A stretch of DNA of 64,000 nucleotides from Arthrobacter sp. C9C5 (GTDB lineage Bacteria; Actinomycetota; Actinomycetes; Actinomycetales; Micrococcaceae): the NCBI RefSeq assembly GCF_013359735.1, contig NZ_JABFMX010000014.1, positions 61,449-125,448 of the forward strand, read 5' to 3'. Below, in pieces: positions 15,781-24,268 of this stretch (position 1 is its first letter; each line of letters starts with the position of its first letter). A program made the position numbers and the translations under genes. Under the pieces are notes generated by a model. It did no database searches. It saw nothing but the letters and a program-made list of their open reading frames with translations, and had not been told where the DNA came from.

Positions 15781-17393
15781 CGTTTATGGTTCCCGCGGTC
15801 AACGTTGCGGATCTCAAGGACACCACCGCGCTGAACATGGGCATCTTCGCCCTGTTCGTCGCGATCACCATGGTCATCGTCATCAGGGCCAGCCGAAACA
15901 ATAAGACCGCGGCGGACTACTATGCTGCCGGCCGCTCCTTCACGGGCCCGCAAAACGGCACCGCGATTGCCGGCGACTACCTCTCCGCGGCTTCGTTCCT
16001 CGGTATCACCGGCGCTATCGCCATCAACGGCTATGACGGCTTCATGTACTCCATCGGCTTCCTCGTGGCGTGGCTCGTCGCGCTGCTCCTGGTGGCCGAA
16101 CTGCTGCGCAACACCGGCAAGTTCACCATGGCCGACGTCCTTTCGTTCCGGCTCAAGCAGCGCCCGGTCCGCATCGCCGCGGCCATCTCGACTCTGGCCG
16201 TTTGCTTCTTCTACCTCCTGGCCCAGATGGCGGGAGCCGGCAGCCTGATCTCGCTGCTGCTGGGGATCAGCGACTGGGGCGGGCAGGCGCTCGTGATCAT
16301 CGTCGTCGGCGCCTTGATGATCATGTATGTGCTGATCGGCGGCATGAAGGGCACCACCTGGGTCCAGATCATCAAGGCCATGCTGCTCATTGCCGGCGCG
16401 GCCGTCATGACCTTCTGGGTCCTGGCCATCTACGGCTTCAACCTCTCCGACCTGCTCGGCGGCGCGGTGGAAACCTCGAAGAACCCGAGCATTCTGAACC
16501 CGGGCCTGCAGTACGGCAAGACCGAGACCTCCAAGCTTGATTTCATGTCCCTTGGCCTGGCGCTCGTCCTCGGCACGGCGGCCCTGCCGCACGTGCTGAT
16601 GCGCTTCTACACGGTTCCGACCGCCAAGGAAGCCCGCAAGTCCGTGGTGTGGTCCATCTGGCTGATCGGTATCTTCTACCTGTTCACCCTGGTCCTGGGC
16701 TACGGCGCAGCCGCGCTGGTGGGTGCCGACACGATCAAGGGCGCGCCGGGCGGCGTCAACTCGGCAGCGCCGCTGCTGGCCTTCCACCTGGGCGGACCGC
16801 TGCTGCTCGGCTTCATCTCCGCGGTGGCGTTCGCCACGATCCTGGCCGTGGTCGCCGGCCTCACGATCACCGCGGCAGCGTCCTTCGCGCATGACATCTA
16901 TGCCAGCGTCATCGCCAAGGGCAAGGCCGACGCCAATACCGAGGTCAAGGTCGCCCGTCGCACGGTCGTCGTGATCGGGTTGCTCGCCATCGTCGGCGGA
17001 ATTTTCGCCAACGGCCAGAACGTCGCGTTCCTCGTAGCGCTCGCCTTCGCGGTGGCGGCCTCGGCCAACCTGCCCACGATCGTGTACTCGCTGTTCTGGC
17101 GCCGGTTCACCACCCAGGGCGCCATCTGGAGCATGTACGGCGGTCTCGGCTCGGCCATCATCCTGATCGCGCTCTCCCCGGTTGTCTCCGGTGCCAAAAC
17201 GTCGATGATCCCGGGGGCCAACTTCGCGATCTTCCCGCTGAGCAACCCCGGCATCGTCTCCATCCCGCTCGCGTTCCTGCTGGGCTGGCTGGGCACGGTG
17301 CTGGACAAGAAGCTCGAAGACACCACGAAGCAGGCCGAAATGGAGGTCCGCTCCCTGACCGGGGTGGGCGCCGAAAAGGCCACCAACCACTAA
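15777..17393 (+). CDS. Cation:acetate/monocarboxylate symporter (ActP-like, SSS family)
   Basis: A 538-aa carrier with about 13 membrane helices. Key blocks: YYAAGRSFTGPQNGTAIAGD and DYLSAASFLGITG in the first helices, IGGMKGTTWVQIIKA, and ALPHVLMRFYTVPTAKEARKS near residue 265. It is longer than the minus-strand symporter and closer to ActP, so acetate, pyruvate or propionate uptake with Na+ is likely. The start ATG overlaps the DUF485 stop. A long frame upstream is only an open-frame artefact. A very stable terminator follows. Confidence 0.92.
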   Translation: MTFMVPAVNVADLKDTTALNMGIFALFVAITMVIVIRASRNNKTAADYYAAGRSFTGPQNGTAIAGDYLSAASFLGITGAIAINGYDGFMYSIGFLVAWLVALLLVAELLRNTGKFTMADVLSFRLKQRPVRIAAAISTLAVCFFYLLAQMAGAGSLISLLLGISDWGGQALVIIVVGALMIMYVLIGGMKGTTWVQIIKAMLLIAGAAVMTFWVLAIYGFNLSDLLGGAVETSKNPSILNPGLQYGKTETSKLDFMSLGLALVLGTAALPHVLMRFYTVPTAKEARKSVVWSIWLIGIFYLFTLVLGYGAAALVGADTIKGAPGGVNSAAPLLAFHLGGPLLLGFISAVAFATILAVVAGLTITAAASFAHDIYASVIAKGKADANTEVKVARRTVVVIGLLAIVGGIFANGQNVAFLVALAFAVAASANLPTIVYSLFWRRFTTQGAIWSMYGGLGSAIILIALSPVVSGAKTSMIPGANFAIFPLSNPGIVSIPLAFLLGWLGTVLDKKLEDTTKQAEMEVRSLTGVGAEKATNH

Positions 17394-17448
17394 CCGCCCG
17401 GCCGGGCCGCGAACCACAATCAGTCGGCCTCGGCAGGCAACACCAATC

Positions 17449-17486
17449 AAGGGGAGCCCCCGTGCAGTTGCACGGGGGCTCCCCTT
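17449..17486 (+). terminator. Strong terminator after the symporter operon
   Basis: AAGGGGAGCCCCCGTGCA and its exact complement form 18-bp arms separated by only two bases, so the innermost pairs will open into a small loop. It ends the DUF485-symporter transcript and can also stop the converging Lrp gene. Confidence 0.9.
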
Positions 17487-17526
17487 CGCATTAGTTGGGG
17501 TTGCCCGGCAGTTAGGTGAGCGCCGC

Positions 17527-18000
17527 TCAGGCCTCCGCGGAGCCGCGCTCCAGCAGCGGCTGGATCCGGAAAGGAATCAGTTCACCCATGGCCAGGGCAG
17601 TGTCGGTGCGGTCCACGCCTTCGCAGGCGAGGATCTTGCCGTTGATCCGGAAGAGGTCCTCGGCGTCCAGAGCTACCACCCGGAGCAGCAGGTCGGCCGA
17701 ACCGGTGAGGCCATAGCCTTCCAGGATTTCCGGGATGCAGGCCAGTTCCACCGCCAGTTGGCCCAGCTTCTGCTGCTGGACGTGGACGGAGATAAACGCC
17801 ATCAGGGGATAGCCCAGGGCGGCCGGGTTGATCCGGCGTTCGAAGGAGAGGAAGACGTGTTTTTTCTCCAGCTGGGCCATCCGGGCCTGCACCGTATTGC
17901 GCGACAACCCCAGCTTCTGCGCCAGTGCCACCACGGTGCGCCGGGGATCCCTCGCCATGGCCGAAAGCAGACGGGTGTCGGTGCCATCCAAAGCTTGCAT
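17527..18000 (-). CDS. Lrp/AsnC-family transcriptional regulator
   Basis: A 157-aa regulator of normal family size. The N-terminal winged HTH reads DTRLLSAMARDPRRTVVALA then QKLGLSRNTVQARMAQLEKK; the C-terminal RAM domain, which binds amino acids, covers about residues 65-145 with GSADLLLRVVALDAEDLF. The ATG is taken; a GTG six codons upstream is possible. It is divergent from the keto acid dehydrogenase operon, matching the BkdR arrangement, in which an Lrp protein activates branched-chain keto acid dehydrogenase genes in response to branched-chain amino acids. That role is inferred from position. Confidence 0.9.
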   Translation of the reverse strand: MQALDGTDTRLLSAMARDPRRTVVALAQKLGLSRNTVQARMAQLEKKHVFLSFERRINPAALGYPLMAFISVHVQQQKLGQLAVELACIPEILEGYGLTGSADLLLRVVALDAEDLFRINGKILACEGVDRTDTALAMGELIPFRIQPLLERGSAEA

Positions 18001-18083
18001 AATGCGCAAGGTTAGCACGGTCCTGAACGGCCAGACAGGGCAGAATGCTCAATTTATTCAAAGGTGGTTGTACCCAATGGCAG

Positions 18084-18101
18084 TTGTGAGTAGGGTCACA
18101 A
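18084..18101. promoter_or_regulatory. CRP/GlxR-like palindrome upstream of the keto acid dehydrogenase operon
   Basis: TTGTGA-GTAGGG-TCACAA is a perfect 18-bp inverted repeat that contains the full CRP/GlxR consensus TGTGA-N6-TCACA. It lies between the divergent lrp and E1alpha genes. Its presence argues against the upstream ATG at 18077 as the E1alpha start, since the site would then lie inside the gene. Confidence 0.65.
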
Positions 18102-18196
18102 TTATCCGGGGCAACGGCGCCCGGGTGGCCGTCGCGCGTAGGGATCACGAGTCCCGCGGGCAGGGTCAGACGACGTCAGAAGGTTGCGGACAAACT

Positions 18197-19375
18197 GTGT
18201 TTACCGACGACGCGGGCAAGGGCGGCATTGCCGCCGGCGGCCCCGGGAACAGTGCAGAATCAAACAGGCGCTCGGGCGGCGATCTCGTCCAGCTCATCAC
18301 CCCGGGGGGTGAACGCGTAAGCCATCCGGAGTTCGACTCCTGGGTCCAGGACGTCAGCGACGAACAGCTCGCCTCCCTCTACGAGGACATGGTCGCCATC
18401 CGCCGGATCGACGCCGAGGCCACCGCCCTGCAGCGCCAGGGCGAGCTCGCCCTGTGGCCCCCGCTGCTGGGCCAGGAGGCGTCCCAGATCGGCTCGGCAC
18501 GTGCGCTCCGCGACGACGACTTCGTCTTCCCCAGCTACCGGGACAACGGCGTCGCCTACGTCCGCGGGGTGCAGCCGGCGGACATCGTGAAAGCTTGGCG
18601 CGGCAACGCCCTGGCCGGCTGGGATCCCTACACGGTGAACGTGGCGACGCAGCAAATCATCATCGGCGCCCAGTCGCTGCACGCCACCGGGTACGCCATG
18701 GGAATCCAGAACGACGGAGCCGATTCGGTGGCCGTGGCCTACTTCGGCGACGGCGCCACCAGCGAAGGCGACGTCAACGAGGCCATGGTCTTCGCGGCGA
18801 GCTTCCAGGCCCCCGTGGTGTTCTTCTGCCAGAACAACCACTGGGCCATCTCCGAGCCCGTGATGCTGCAGTCCCACATCCAGATCGCGGACCGCGCCTC
18901 CGGCTTCGGCATCCCGAGCATGCGCGTGGACGGCAACGACGTGCTGGCCGTCATGGCCGCCACGAGGATCGCCATCGACCGTGCCCGCCGCGGCGGGGGA
19001 CCCACCTTCATTGAGGCCGTCACGTACCGGATGGGACCGCACACGACGGCGGATGACCCCACCCGCTACCGGGACGCCAACGAGCTCGAGGACTGGGCTG
19101 CGAAGGACCCGATCGCCAGGCTTAAGACCTTGCTCGACCGCAAGGGCCTGCTGACCGCAGAGCTGGAAACCGCCGTCGCCGCCAAGGCCGACGCCGTCGC
19201 CAAGGAACTGCGCTCCGGCACCATCAACATGCCGGAACCGGAGCCGCTGGACATCTTCAAGCACGTGTACAGCACGCCCAACTCCTCGCTGGAGCGCCAG
19301 CAGGACCACTACACCCGTTACCTGGCTTCCTTCGGCGATCCCGCAGAGGCCGCTTCCGAAGAAGGTGCACGCTGA
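18197..19375 (+). CDS. Keto acid dehydrogenase E1 component, alpha subunit (branched-chain type likely)
   Basis: A thiamine-diphosphate enzyme of about 392 aa. The TPP-binding motif is GDGATSEGDVNEAM followed about 27 residues later by NNHWAIS. Substrate-channel blocks LGQEASQIGSA, FPSYRDNG and YRMGPHTTADDPTRYR are all present. The start is uncertain: a GTG (FTDDAGKGGIAAGGP) is preferred because the longer frame would overlap the CRP/GlxR-like site and has unconserved sequence. With E1beta and E2 it decarboxylates branched-chain 2-oxo acids, or pyruvate, to acyl-CoA. The neighbouring leucine-type operon favours branched-chain substrates. The stop overlaps the E1beta ATG. Confidence 0.88.
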   Translation: MFTDDAGKGGIAAGGPGNSAESNRRSGGDLVQLITPGGERVSHPEFDSWVQDVSDEQLASLYEDMVAIRRIDAEATALQRQGELALWPPLLGQEASQIGSARALRDDDFVFPSYRDNGVAYVRGVQPADIVKAWRGNALAGWDPYTVNVATQQIIIGAQSLHATGYAMGIQNDGADSVAVAYFGDGATSEGDVNEAMVFAASFQAPVVFFCQNNHWAISEPVMLQSHIQIADRASGFGIPSMRVDGNDVLAVMAATRIAIDRARRGGGPTFIEAVTYRMGPHTTADDPTRYRDANELEDWAAKDPIARLKTLLDRKGLLTAELETAVAAKADAVAKELRSGTINMPEPEPLDIFKHVYSTPNSSLERQQDHYTRYLASFGDPAEAASEEGAR

Positions 19376-20385
19376 TGACGCAGATGACCTTTGCCCGAGC
19401 CATTAATTCGGGCCTGCGCAAGTCCCTCGAAAACGATCCCAAGGTGATCCTCATGGGCGAGGACATCGGCACCCTCGGCGGTGTCTTCCGCGTCACCGAC
19501 GGCCTGCAGAAAGACTTCGGAAAGCACCGCGTGGTGGACACGCCGCTGGCCGAATCCGGCATCCTCGGCACCGCCGTCGGCCTCGCCTACCGCGGCTACC
19601 GCCCGGTGGTGGAGATCCAGTTCGACGGCTTCATCTACCCGGCGTTCGACCAGATTGTCAGCCAGGTCGCCAAGATGCACTACCGCACCCAGGGCGCGGT
19701 CAAGATGCCGATCACCATCCGCGTGCCTTTCGGCGGCGGCATCGGCTCACCGGAACACCACTCCGAATCGCCCGAGGCCTACTTCACCCACACCTCGGGC
19801 CTGCGCGTGGTCAGCGTCTCCAACCCGCAGGACGCCCACACCATGATCCAGCAGGCCATCGCCTCGGACGATCCGGTGCTCTACTTCGAACCCAAGCGCC
19901 GCTACCACGACAAGGGTGAGGTGGATGAGTCGCTCGACCTCGCCGCCGCCCTGTCCATGGAGAAAGCACGCGTGGTCACCGAGGGCACCGACGTGACGCT
20001 GGTCGCGTACGGTCCGCTCGTGAAGACCGCCCGCGACGCCGCGCTCGCTGCCGCGGATGAAGGCGTCTCCATCGAGGTCATCGACCTGCGCTCGCTGGCC
20101 CCGCTGGACTTCGCGACCCTGGAGGCCTCGGTCCGGAAGACCGGACGTCTCGTCATCACGCACGAGGCCAGCCAGTCCGGCGGCCTCGGCGCGGAAGTGG
20201 CCGCCAGCATCACGGAACGCTGCTTCTACCACCTCGAAGCGGCGCCCGTCCGGGTGACCGGCTTCGATGTCCCGTACCCGTATTCAAAGCTTGAAATGCA
20301 CCACCTGCCGGGCCTGGACAGGATCCTCGACGGCGTCGACCGGGCCCTGGGCCGCCCCAACTCCCTTAGCGGGCTGGAAGGATGA
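19375..20385 (+). CDS. Keto acid dehydrogenase E1 component, beta subunit
   Basis: A 336-aa transketolase-like subunit. It has the cofactor-side block LMGEDIGTLGGVFRVTDGLQ, the VVDTPLAESGILGTAVGLA motif with its catalytic Glu, and QFDGFIYPAFDQIVSQ. The C-terminal domain carries SLAPLDFATLEASVRKTGRL. It forms the alpha2beta2 E1 heterotetramer with the upstream subunit. It overlaps both neighbours by one and four bases, so E1alpha-E1beta-E2 is a tightly coupled operon. No E3 gene is present; lipoamide dehydrogenase must come from elsewhere. Confidence 0.93.
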   Translation: MTQMTFARAINSGLRKSLENDPKVILMGEDIGTLGGVFRVTDGLQKDFGKHRVVDTPLAESGILGTAVGLAYRGYRPVVEIQFDGFIYPAFDQIVSQVAKMHYRTQGAVKMPITIRVPFGGGIGSPEHHSESPEAYFTHTSGLRVVSVSNPQDAHTMIQQAIASDDPVLYFEPKRRYHDKGEVDESLDLAAALSMEKARVVTEGTDVTLVAYGPLVKTARDAALAAADEGVSIEVIDLRSLAPLDFATLEASVRKTGRLVITHEASQSGGLGAEVAASITERCFYHLEAAPVRVTGFDVPYPYSKLEMHHLPGLDRILDGVDRALGRPNSLSGLEG

Positions 20386-21809
20386 CCGCCACCATGATCA
20401 AGGAATTCCGGCTTCCGGACCTCGGCGAAGGCCTGACGGAATCAGAAATCGTCGCGTGGAAGGTCGGCGTCGGGGACACCGTCACGCTCAACCAGATCAT
20501 CGCCGAGGTGGAAACCGCCAAGGCCGTCGTCGAGCTGCCCTCGCCGTTCGCCGGCGTCGTGACGGCGCTGCATGAGCAGCCCGGCACCGTGGTCGAGGTC
20601 GGCAAGCCGATCGTTTCCTTCGAGATCGAGGGCGACGACGGCGGCGGTGACGCCGGGGAAGCTCCCGCCAAGCGTGAACCGAACCTGGTCGGCTACGGCG
20701 CCGTGCTGGAAGGCTCCGGCCGTCCGGCGCGCCGCGCCCGCAGCTTCGCCGCCGCGGCGGCCCAGGCAGCCCCGGCGGCTCCTGTGGTTACCCCGGCTGA
20801 AACCCCGGTGGCCGCGCCGGCGGCCGCGCCGGTCGTGGCAGCCGTGGAGACGGTTGCCGAGCCCGCGCCGGTGGCAGCCGACACCCATGCCGCCGACACC
20901 ACTCCGGCAGAGCGTCCGCGCTCCACGCCGCCGGTGCGCAAGCTGGCCAAGGATCTCGGCGTCGACCTCGCAGCTATCACCGGTACGGGGGAGCGCGGGC
21001 TCATCACCCGCGATGACGTCCGGAACTTCGTTGGCGGCGGCGACCTTCCGGTTGCGCCCCAGGAACTCGCCGGCGGCGAGGTCGTTGCGCCGTCGCCGGT
21101 TCAGGGCGGGCGGGAAACCCGGACCCCGATCAAGGGCGTGCGTAAATTCACCGCCGCGGCCATGGTGTCCAGCGCCTTCACGGCACCGCACGTCACCGAG
21201 TTCCTGACCCTCGACGTCACGCCCACCATGGAACTGCTGGGCCGGCTGAAGGCCAGCCGTGCGTTCGCGGGCTACAAGCTGACTCCGCTGACCTTGGTGT
21301 CCAAGGCCGTGTTGATCGCGCTGCGCAACCACCCGACGCTCAACGCCCGGTGGGACGAAGCGAACCAGGAGATCGTCCAGTTCAACTACGTCAACCTTGG
21401 CATCGCGGCCGCGACCCCGCGGGGCCTGACCGTTCCGAACATCAAGGACGCGGACCGGATGTCCCTGCTGGAGCTTTCGACCGCGCTGACTGAGCTGACG
21501 GATACGGCGCGGGCGGGGAAGACCGCCCCGGCGGACCTCTCCGGCGGGACCATCTCCATCACGAACATCGGCGTCTTCGGCATCGACGCCGGCACGCCCA
21601 TCCTCAACCCGGGCGAGGCCGCCATCCTGGCGCTCGGCGCGGTGCGGAAGATGCCGTGGGAGTACCAGGATGAGGTGGCGCTGCGCCAGGTCATGACGCT
21701 GAGCCTGTCCTTTGACCACCGGCTTGTCGACGGCGAGCAGGGCTCCCGGTTCCTGCAGGACCTGGGCGCCATCCTGGCCGATCCCGGAATGGCCCTGGCG
21801 ATGGTCTAG
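20382..21809 (+). CDS. Keto acid dehydrogenase E2 component (dihydrolipoamide acyltransferase)
   Basis: A 475-aa protein in three parts. The lipoyl domain (about 5-80) has its lipoylated Lys in EVETAKAVVE. A Pro-Ala linker (about 105-185) leads to the peripheral subunit-binding domain VRKLAKDLGVDLAAITGTGE, and the catalytic domain (about 245-475) ends with the active-site motif SFDHRLVDGEQG. Only one lipoyl domain is present, as in branched-chain enzymes and unlike the two- or three-domain actinobacterial SucB/AceF. The start overlaps the E1beta stop; an ATG four codons later is also possible. Confidence 0.93.
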   Translation: MTATMIKEFRLPDLGEGLTESEIVAWKVGVGDTVTLNQIIAEVETAKAVVELPSPFAGVVTALHEQPGTVVEVGKPIVSFEIEGDDGGGDAGEAPAKREPNLVGYGAVLEGSGRPARRARSFAAAAAQAAPAAPVVTPAETPVAAPAAAPVVAAVETVAEPAPVAADTHAADTTPAERPRSTPPVRKLAKDLGVDLAAITGTGERGLITRDDVRNFVGGGDLPVAPQELAGGEVVAPSPVQGGRETRTPIKGVRKFTAAAMVSSAFTAPHVTEFLTLDVTPTMELLGRLKASRAFAGYKLTPLTLVSKAVLIALRNHPTLNARWDEANQEIVQFNYVNLGIAAATPRGLTVPNIKDADRMSLLELSTALTELTDTARAGKTAPADLSGGTISITNIGVFGIDAGTPILNPGEAAILALGAVRKMPWEYQDEVALRQVMTLSLSFDHRLVDGEQGSRFLQDLGAILADPGMALAMV

Positions 21810-21818
21810 GCACTCCGG

Positions 21819-21853
21819 GGCCGGGCATCCACGTCATGGGTGCCCGGCCTTTT
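21819..21853. terminator. Terminator after the E2 gene
   Basis: GGCCGGGCA pairs with TGCCCGGCC across a 13-nt loop and is followed by TTTT on the plus strand. It separates the keto acid dehydrogenase operon from the convergent TetR gene. Confidence 0.8.
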
Positions 21854-21867
21854 GCTGTCCGGGGCCG

Positions 21868-22494
21868 TCAGCCGAGGGGGCGCGGCGTGGCCGGTGCCGT
21901 CAGGGCGGCCAGGGCCATGCTTTCCAGCAGCGGCCTGGCCCGTTTGAGGGCCATCCGGCGTCCGTGGTTCCGCACCGAGTGCGGCGTTGAGTTGATTAGG
22001 CCGAAGGTGGCGTGCGCGCGCATCCGGAGCTCGGCCGGATCGGTGTCCGGAAGCAGCCCGGCCAGGACCTCCACCCAGAGCTCGACGTAGTTGCGTTGCA
22101 GGGTGCGGACCTCGGCCTCGTCGTCGTCGTCGAGGTTGCTGAAGTCCTGGTCCTGGACGCGGATGACGTCCGGGTTGCTGAGGGCGAAGTCCACATGGAA
22201 CTCGACCAGGCCGGCAAGTGCCGCTGCGGCGCCGTCGGACCCTGCCACCACGCTGCGGCCGCCGTCCAGCAGGTCCTGGCTGACGCTGAGCAGCAGGGCC
22301 CCGAGGACCGCCTGCTTGCCGGCGAAGTGGCGGTAGACGGCGGGTCCGCTGACCCCCGCCGCGGCGCCAAGGTCCTCCAGCGAGACGCGGTTGAAGCCGT
22401 CGGCGGCGAAGAGGGCGGCCGCTGCGGTGAGCAGGGCCTTCCGGCGGTTCTCCTTGGCCTGGCTCCGCTGGGTGGTCTGGCTGGACTCGGTCAC
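21868..22494 (-). CDS. TetR-family transcriptional regulator of the leucine-type operon
   Basis: A 208-aa repressor. The N-terminal HTH is clear: [20 protein letters not shown] then [20 protein letters not shown] (about residues 18-60). The C-terminal helical domain, which would bind an acyl-CoA or related ligand, carries no further named motif. It is divergent from the carboxylase operon, and two identical-architecture palindromes lie between them, so local autoregulation and operon repression are likely. The ligand is not known; an intermediate such as an isovaleryl or methylcrotonyl thioester is a reasonable guess. Confidence 0.9.
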   Translation of the reverse strand: MTESSQTTQRSQAKENRRKALLTAAAALFAADGFNRVSLEDLGAAAGVSGPAVYRHFAGKQAVLGALLLSVSQDLLDGGRSVVAGSDGAAAALAGLVEFHVDFALSNPDVIRVQDQDFSNLDDDDEAEVRTLQRNYVELWVEVLAGLLPDTDPAELRMRAHATFGLINSTPHSVRNHGRRMALKRARPLLESMALAALTAPATPRPLG

Positions 22495-22550
22495 CGGCGC
22501 GTCCCCTTCTCGACTGTCCTGCGTGAAACTGTCCTGTGTTGGACATCACA

Positions 22551-22592
22551 GTTAATAGAGACTAACCTAAATCTCAGTTATGCGTTACTAAC
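22551..22592. promoter_or_regulatory. Twin TetR operators GTTA-N8-TAAC
   Basis: Two 16-bp sites share the form GTTA-N8-TAAC: GTTAATAGAGACTAAC (22551-22566) and GTTATGCGTTACTAAC (22577-22592). Their centres are 26 bp apart, about two and a half helical turns. They fill the gap between the divergent TetR and carboxylase genes, and the second ends five bases before an otherwise possible upstream ATG. Confidence 0.65.
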
Positions 22593-22653
22593 CGAAATGG
22601 CCGCGACGCCCCACGGGGGCGGGCAACGCACGGCCGAGGACGGAAAGCAGTCA

Positions 22654-24261
22654 ATGGAGACAATCGCCAGCCAGCTGGACGCGGGCAGCCCGGGCTACGC
22701 CGCGAACCGCGAGGCGCAGCTCGGCCTGGCCCGGGAGCTGAAGGACCGCCTCGCCGCCGCCGCGCTGGGCGGGCCGGAGAAGTCCCGGGAACGGCACGTG
22801 GCACGCGGCAAGCTGCTCCCGCGGGAACGGATCGACCGGCTGCTCGACGACGGCAGCCCCTTCCTGGAGATCGCCCCGCTGGCGGCCGAGGGCATGTACG
22901 ACGGCGACTCGCCGGGCGCCGGGGTGATTGCCGGGATCGGCCTGGTCCACGGCCGCCAGGTCCTGGTCATCTCCAACGACGCCACCGTCAAGGGCGGCAC
23001 CTACTATCCGATGACGGTGAAGAAGCACCTCCGGGCGCAGGAAATCGCGCTGGAGAACCGGCTGCCCTGCATCTACCTCGTGGACTCCGGCGGCGCCTTC
23101 CTGCCAAAGCAGGACGAGGTCTTCCCGGACAAGGAGCACTTCGGCCGGATCTTCTTCAACCAGGCCAAGATGTCCGCAGCCAAGATCCCGCAGATTGCCT
23201 CGGTGATGGGGTCCTGCACCGCCGGCGGCGCCTACGTTCCCGCGATGAGCGACGAGACCGTGATCGTCCGCAACCAGGGCACCATCTTCCTGGGCGGCCC
23301 GCCGCTGGTGAAGGCCGCGATCGGCGAGATCGTCACGGCCGAGGAACTCGGCGGCGGCGACGTGCACTCGAAGATCTCCGGCGTTACCGACCACCTCGCC
23401 GAGAACGATGAACACGCCCTGCAGATTGTCCGGGACATCGTCTCCACCCTGCCGAAGCCGGCGGCCCCCCTCTGGGACGTGGACACCGTCGTCGAACCCG
23501 TTGCCGACCCGGACGAGCTGTACGGCGCGGTGCCCACCGATGTCAACGCGCAGTACGACGTCCGCGAGGTCATCGCCCGGCTGGTGGACGGCAGCCGCTT
23601 CCACGAATTCAAGAAGAACTACGGCACCACCCTGGTCACCGGCTTCGCGAAGCTGCACGGCCACCCGGTGGGCATCGTGGCGAACAACGGCGTGCTCTTC
23701 AGCGAGTCCTCGCTCAAGGGCGCGCACTTCATCGAACTCTGCGACCAGCGCGGCATCCCGCTGATCTTCCTGCAGAACCTCTCCGGCTTCATGGTCGGCA
23801 AGGACTACGAGCAGGGCGGCATCGCCAAGAACGGCGCCAAGATGGTCACCGCCGTCGCCACCGCCCGCGTGCCGAAACTGACCGTGGTGATTGGCGGCTC
23901 CTTCGGCGCCGGCAACTACTCGATGTGCGGCCGCGCCTACTCGCCGCGCTTCCTCTGGATGTGGCCGGCCTCGCGGATCTCGGTGATGGGCGGCAACCAG
24001 GCCTCCAGCGTGCTCGCCACCGTCAAGCGGGACCAGTACGAGGCCCGCGGCGAGGAATGGTCCGCCGCGGAAGAGGAAGCCTTCAAGGCCCCGATCAAGG
24101 CCCAGTACGAGGACCAGGGCAGCCCCTACTACTCCACCGCACGCCTCTGGGACGACGGCGTGATCGACCCGGCGGACACCCGCACCGTCCTGGGACTGGC
24201 GCTCGACGTCGTCTCCCGCACCCCGCTGCCGGAGACCTCCTTCGGCCTGTTCCGGATGTGA
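22654..24261 (+). CDS. Acyl-CoA carboxylase beta subunit (methylcrotonoyl-CoA carboxylase type)
   Basis: A 535-aa carboxyltransferase. It begins [12 protein letters not shown] with GGAAAG upstream; a longer frame would run through the operator pair. The N-half binds acyl-CoA ([20 protein letters not shown], and [13 protein letters not shown] typical of methylcrotonoyl-type subunits), and the C-half binds biotin ([19 protein letters not shown] near residue 415). It transfers the carboxyl group from biotin to 3-methylcrotonyl-CoA in leucine degradation; geranyl-CoA is an alternative substrate. It is first in a seven-gene operon, the counterpart of M. tuberculosis accD1. Confidence 0.92.
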   Translation: METIASQLDAGSPGYAANREAQLGLARELKDRLAAAALGGPEKSRERHVARGKLLPRERIDRLLDDGSPFLEIAPLAAEGMYDGDSPGAGVIAGIGLVHGRQVLVISNDATVKGGTYYPMTVKKHLRAQEIALENRLPCIYLVDSGGAFLPKQDEVFPDKEHFGRIFFNQAKMSAAKIPQIASVMGSCTAGGAYVPAMSDETVIVRNQGTIFLGGPPLVKAAIGEIVTAEELGGGDVHSKISGVTDHLAENDEHALQIVRDIVSTLPKPAAPLWDVDTVVEPVADPDELYGAVPTDVNAQYDVREVIARLVDGSRFHEFKKNYGTTLVTGFAKLHGHPVGIVANNGVLFSESSLKGAHFIELCDQRGIPLIFLQNLSGFMVGKDYEQGGIAKNGAKMVTAVATARVPKLTVVIGGSFGAGNYSMCGRAYSPRFLWMWPASRISVMGGNQASSVLATVKRDQYEARGEEWSAAEEEAFKAPIKAQYEDQGSPYYSTARLWDDGVIDPADTRTVLGLALDVVSRTPLPETSFGLFRM

Positions 24262-24268
24262 GCCAGCC

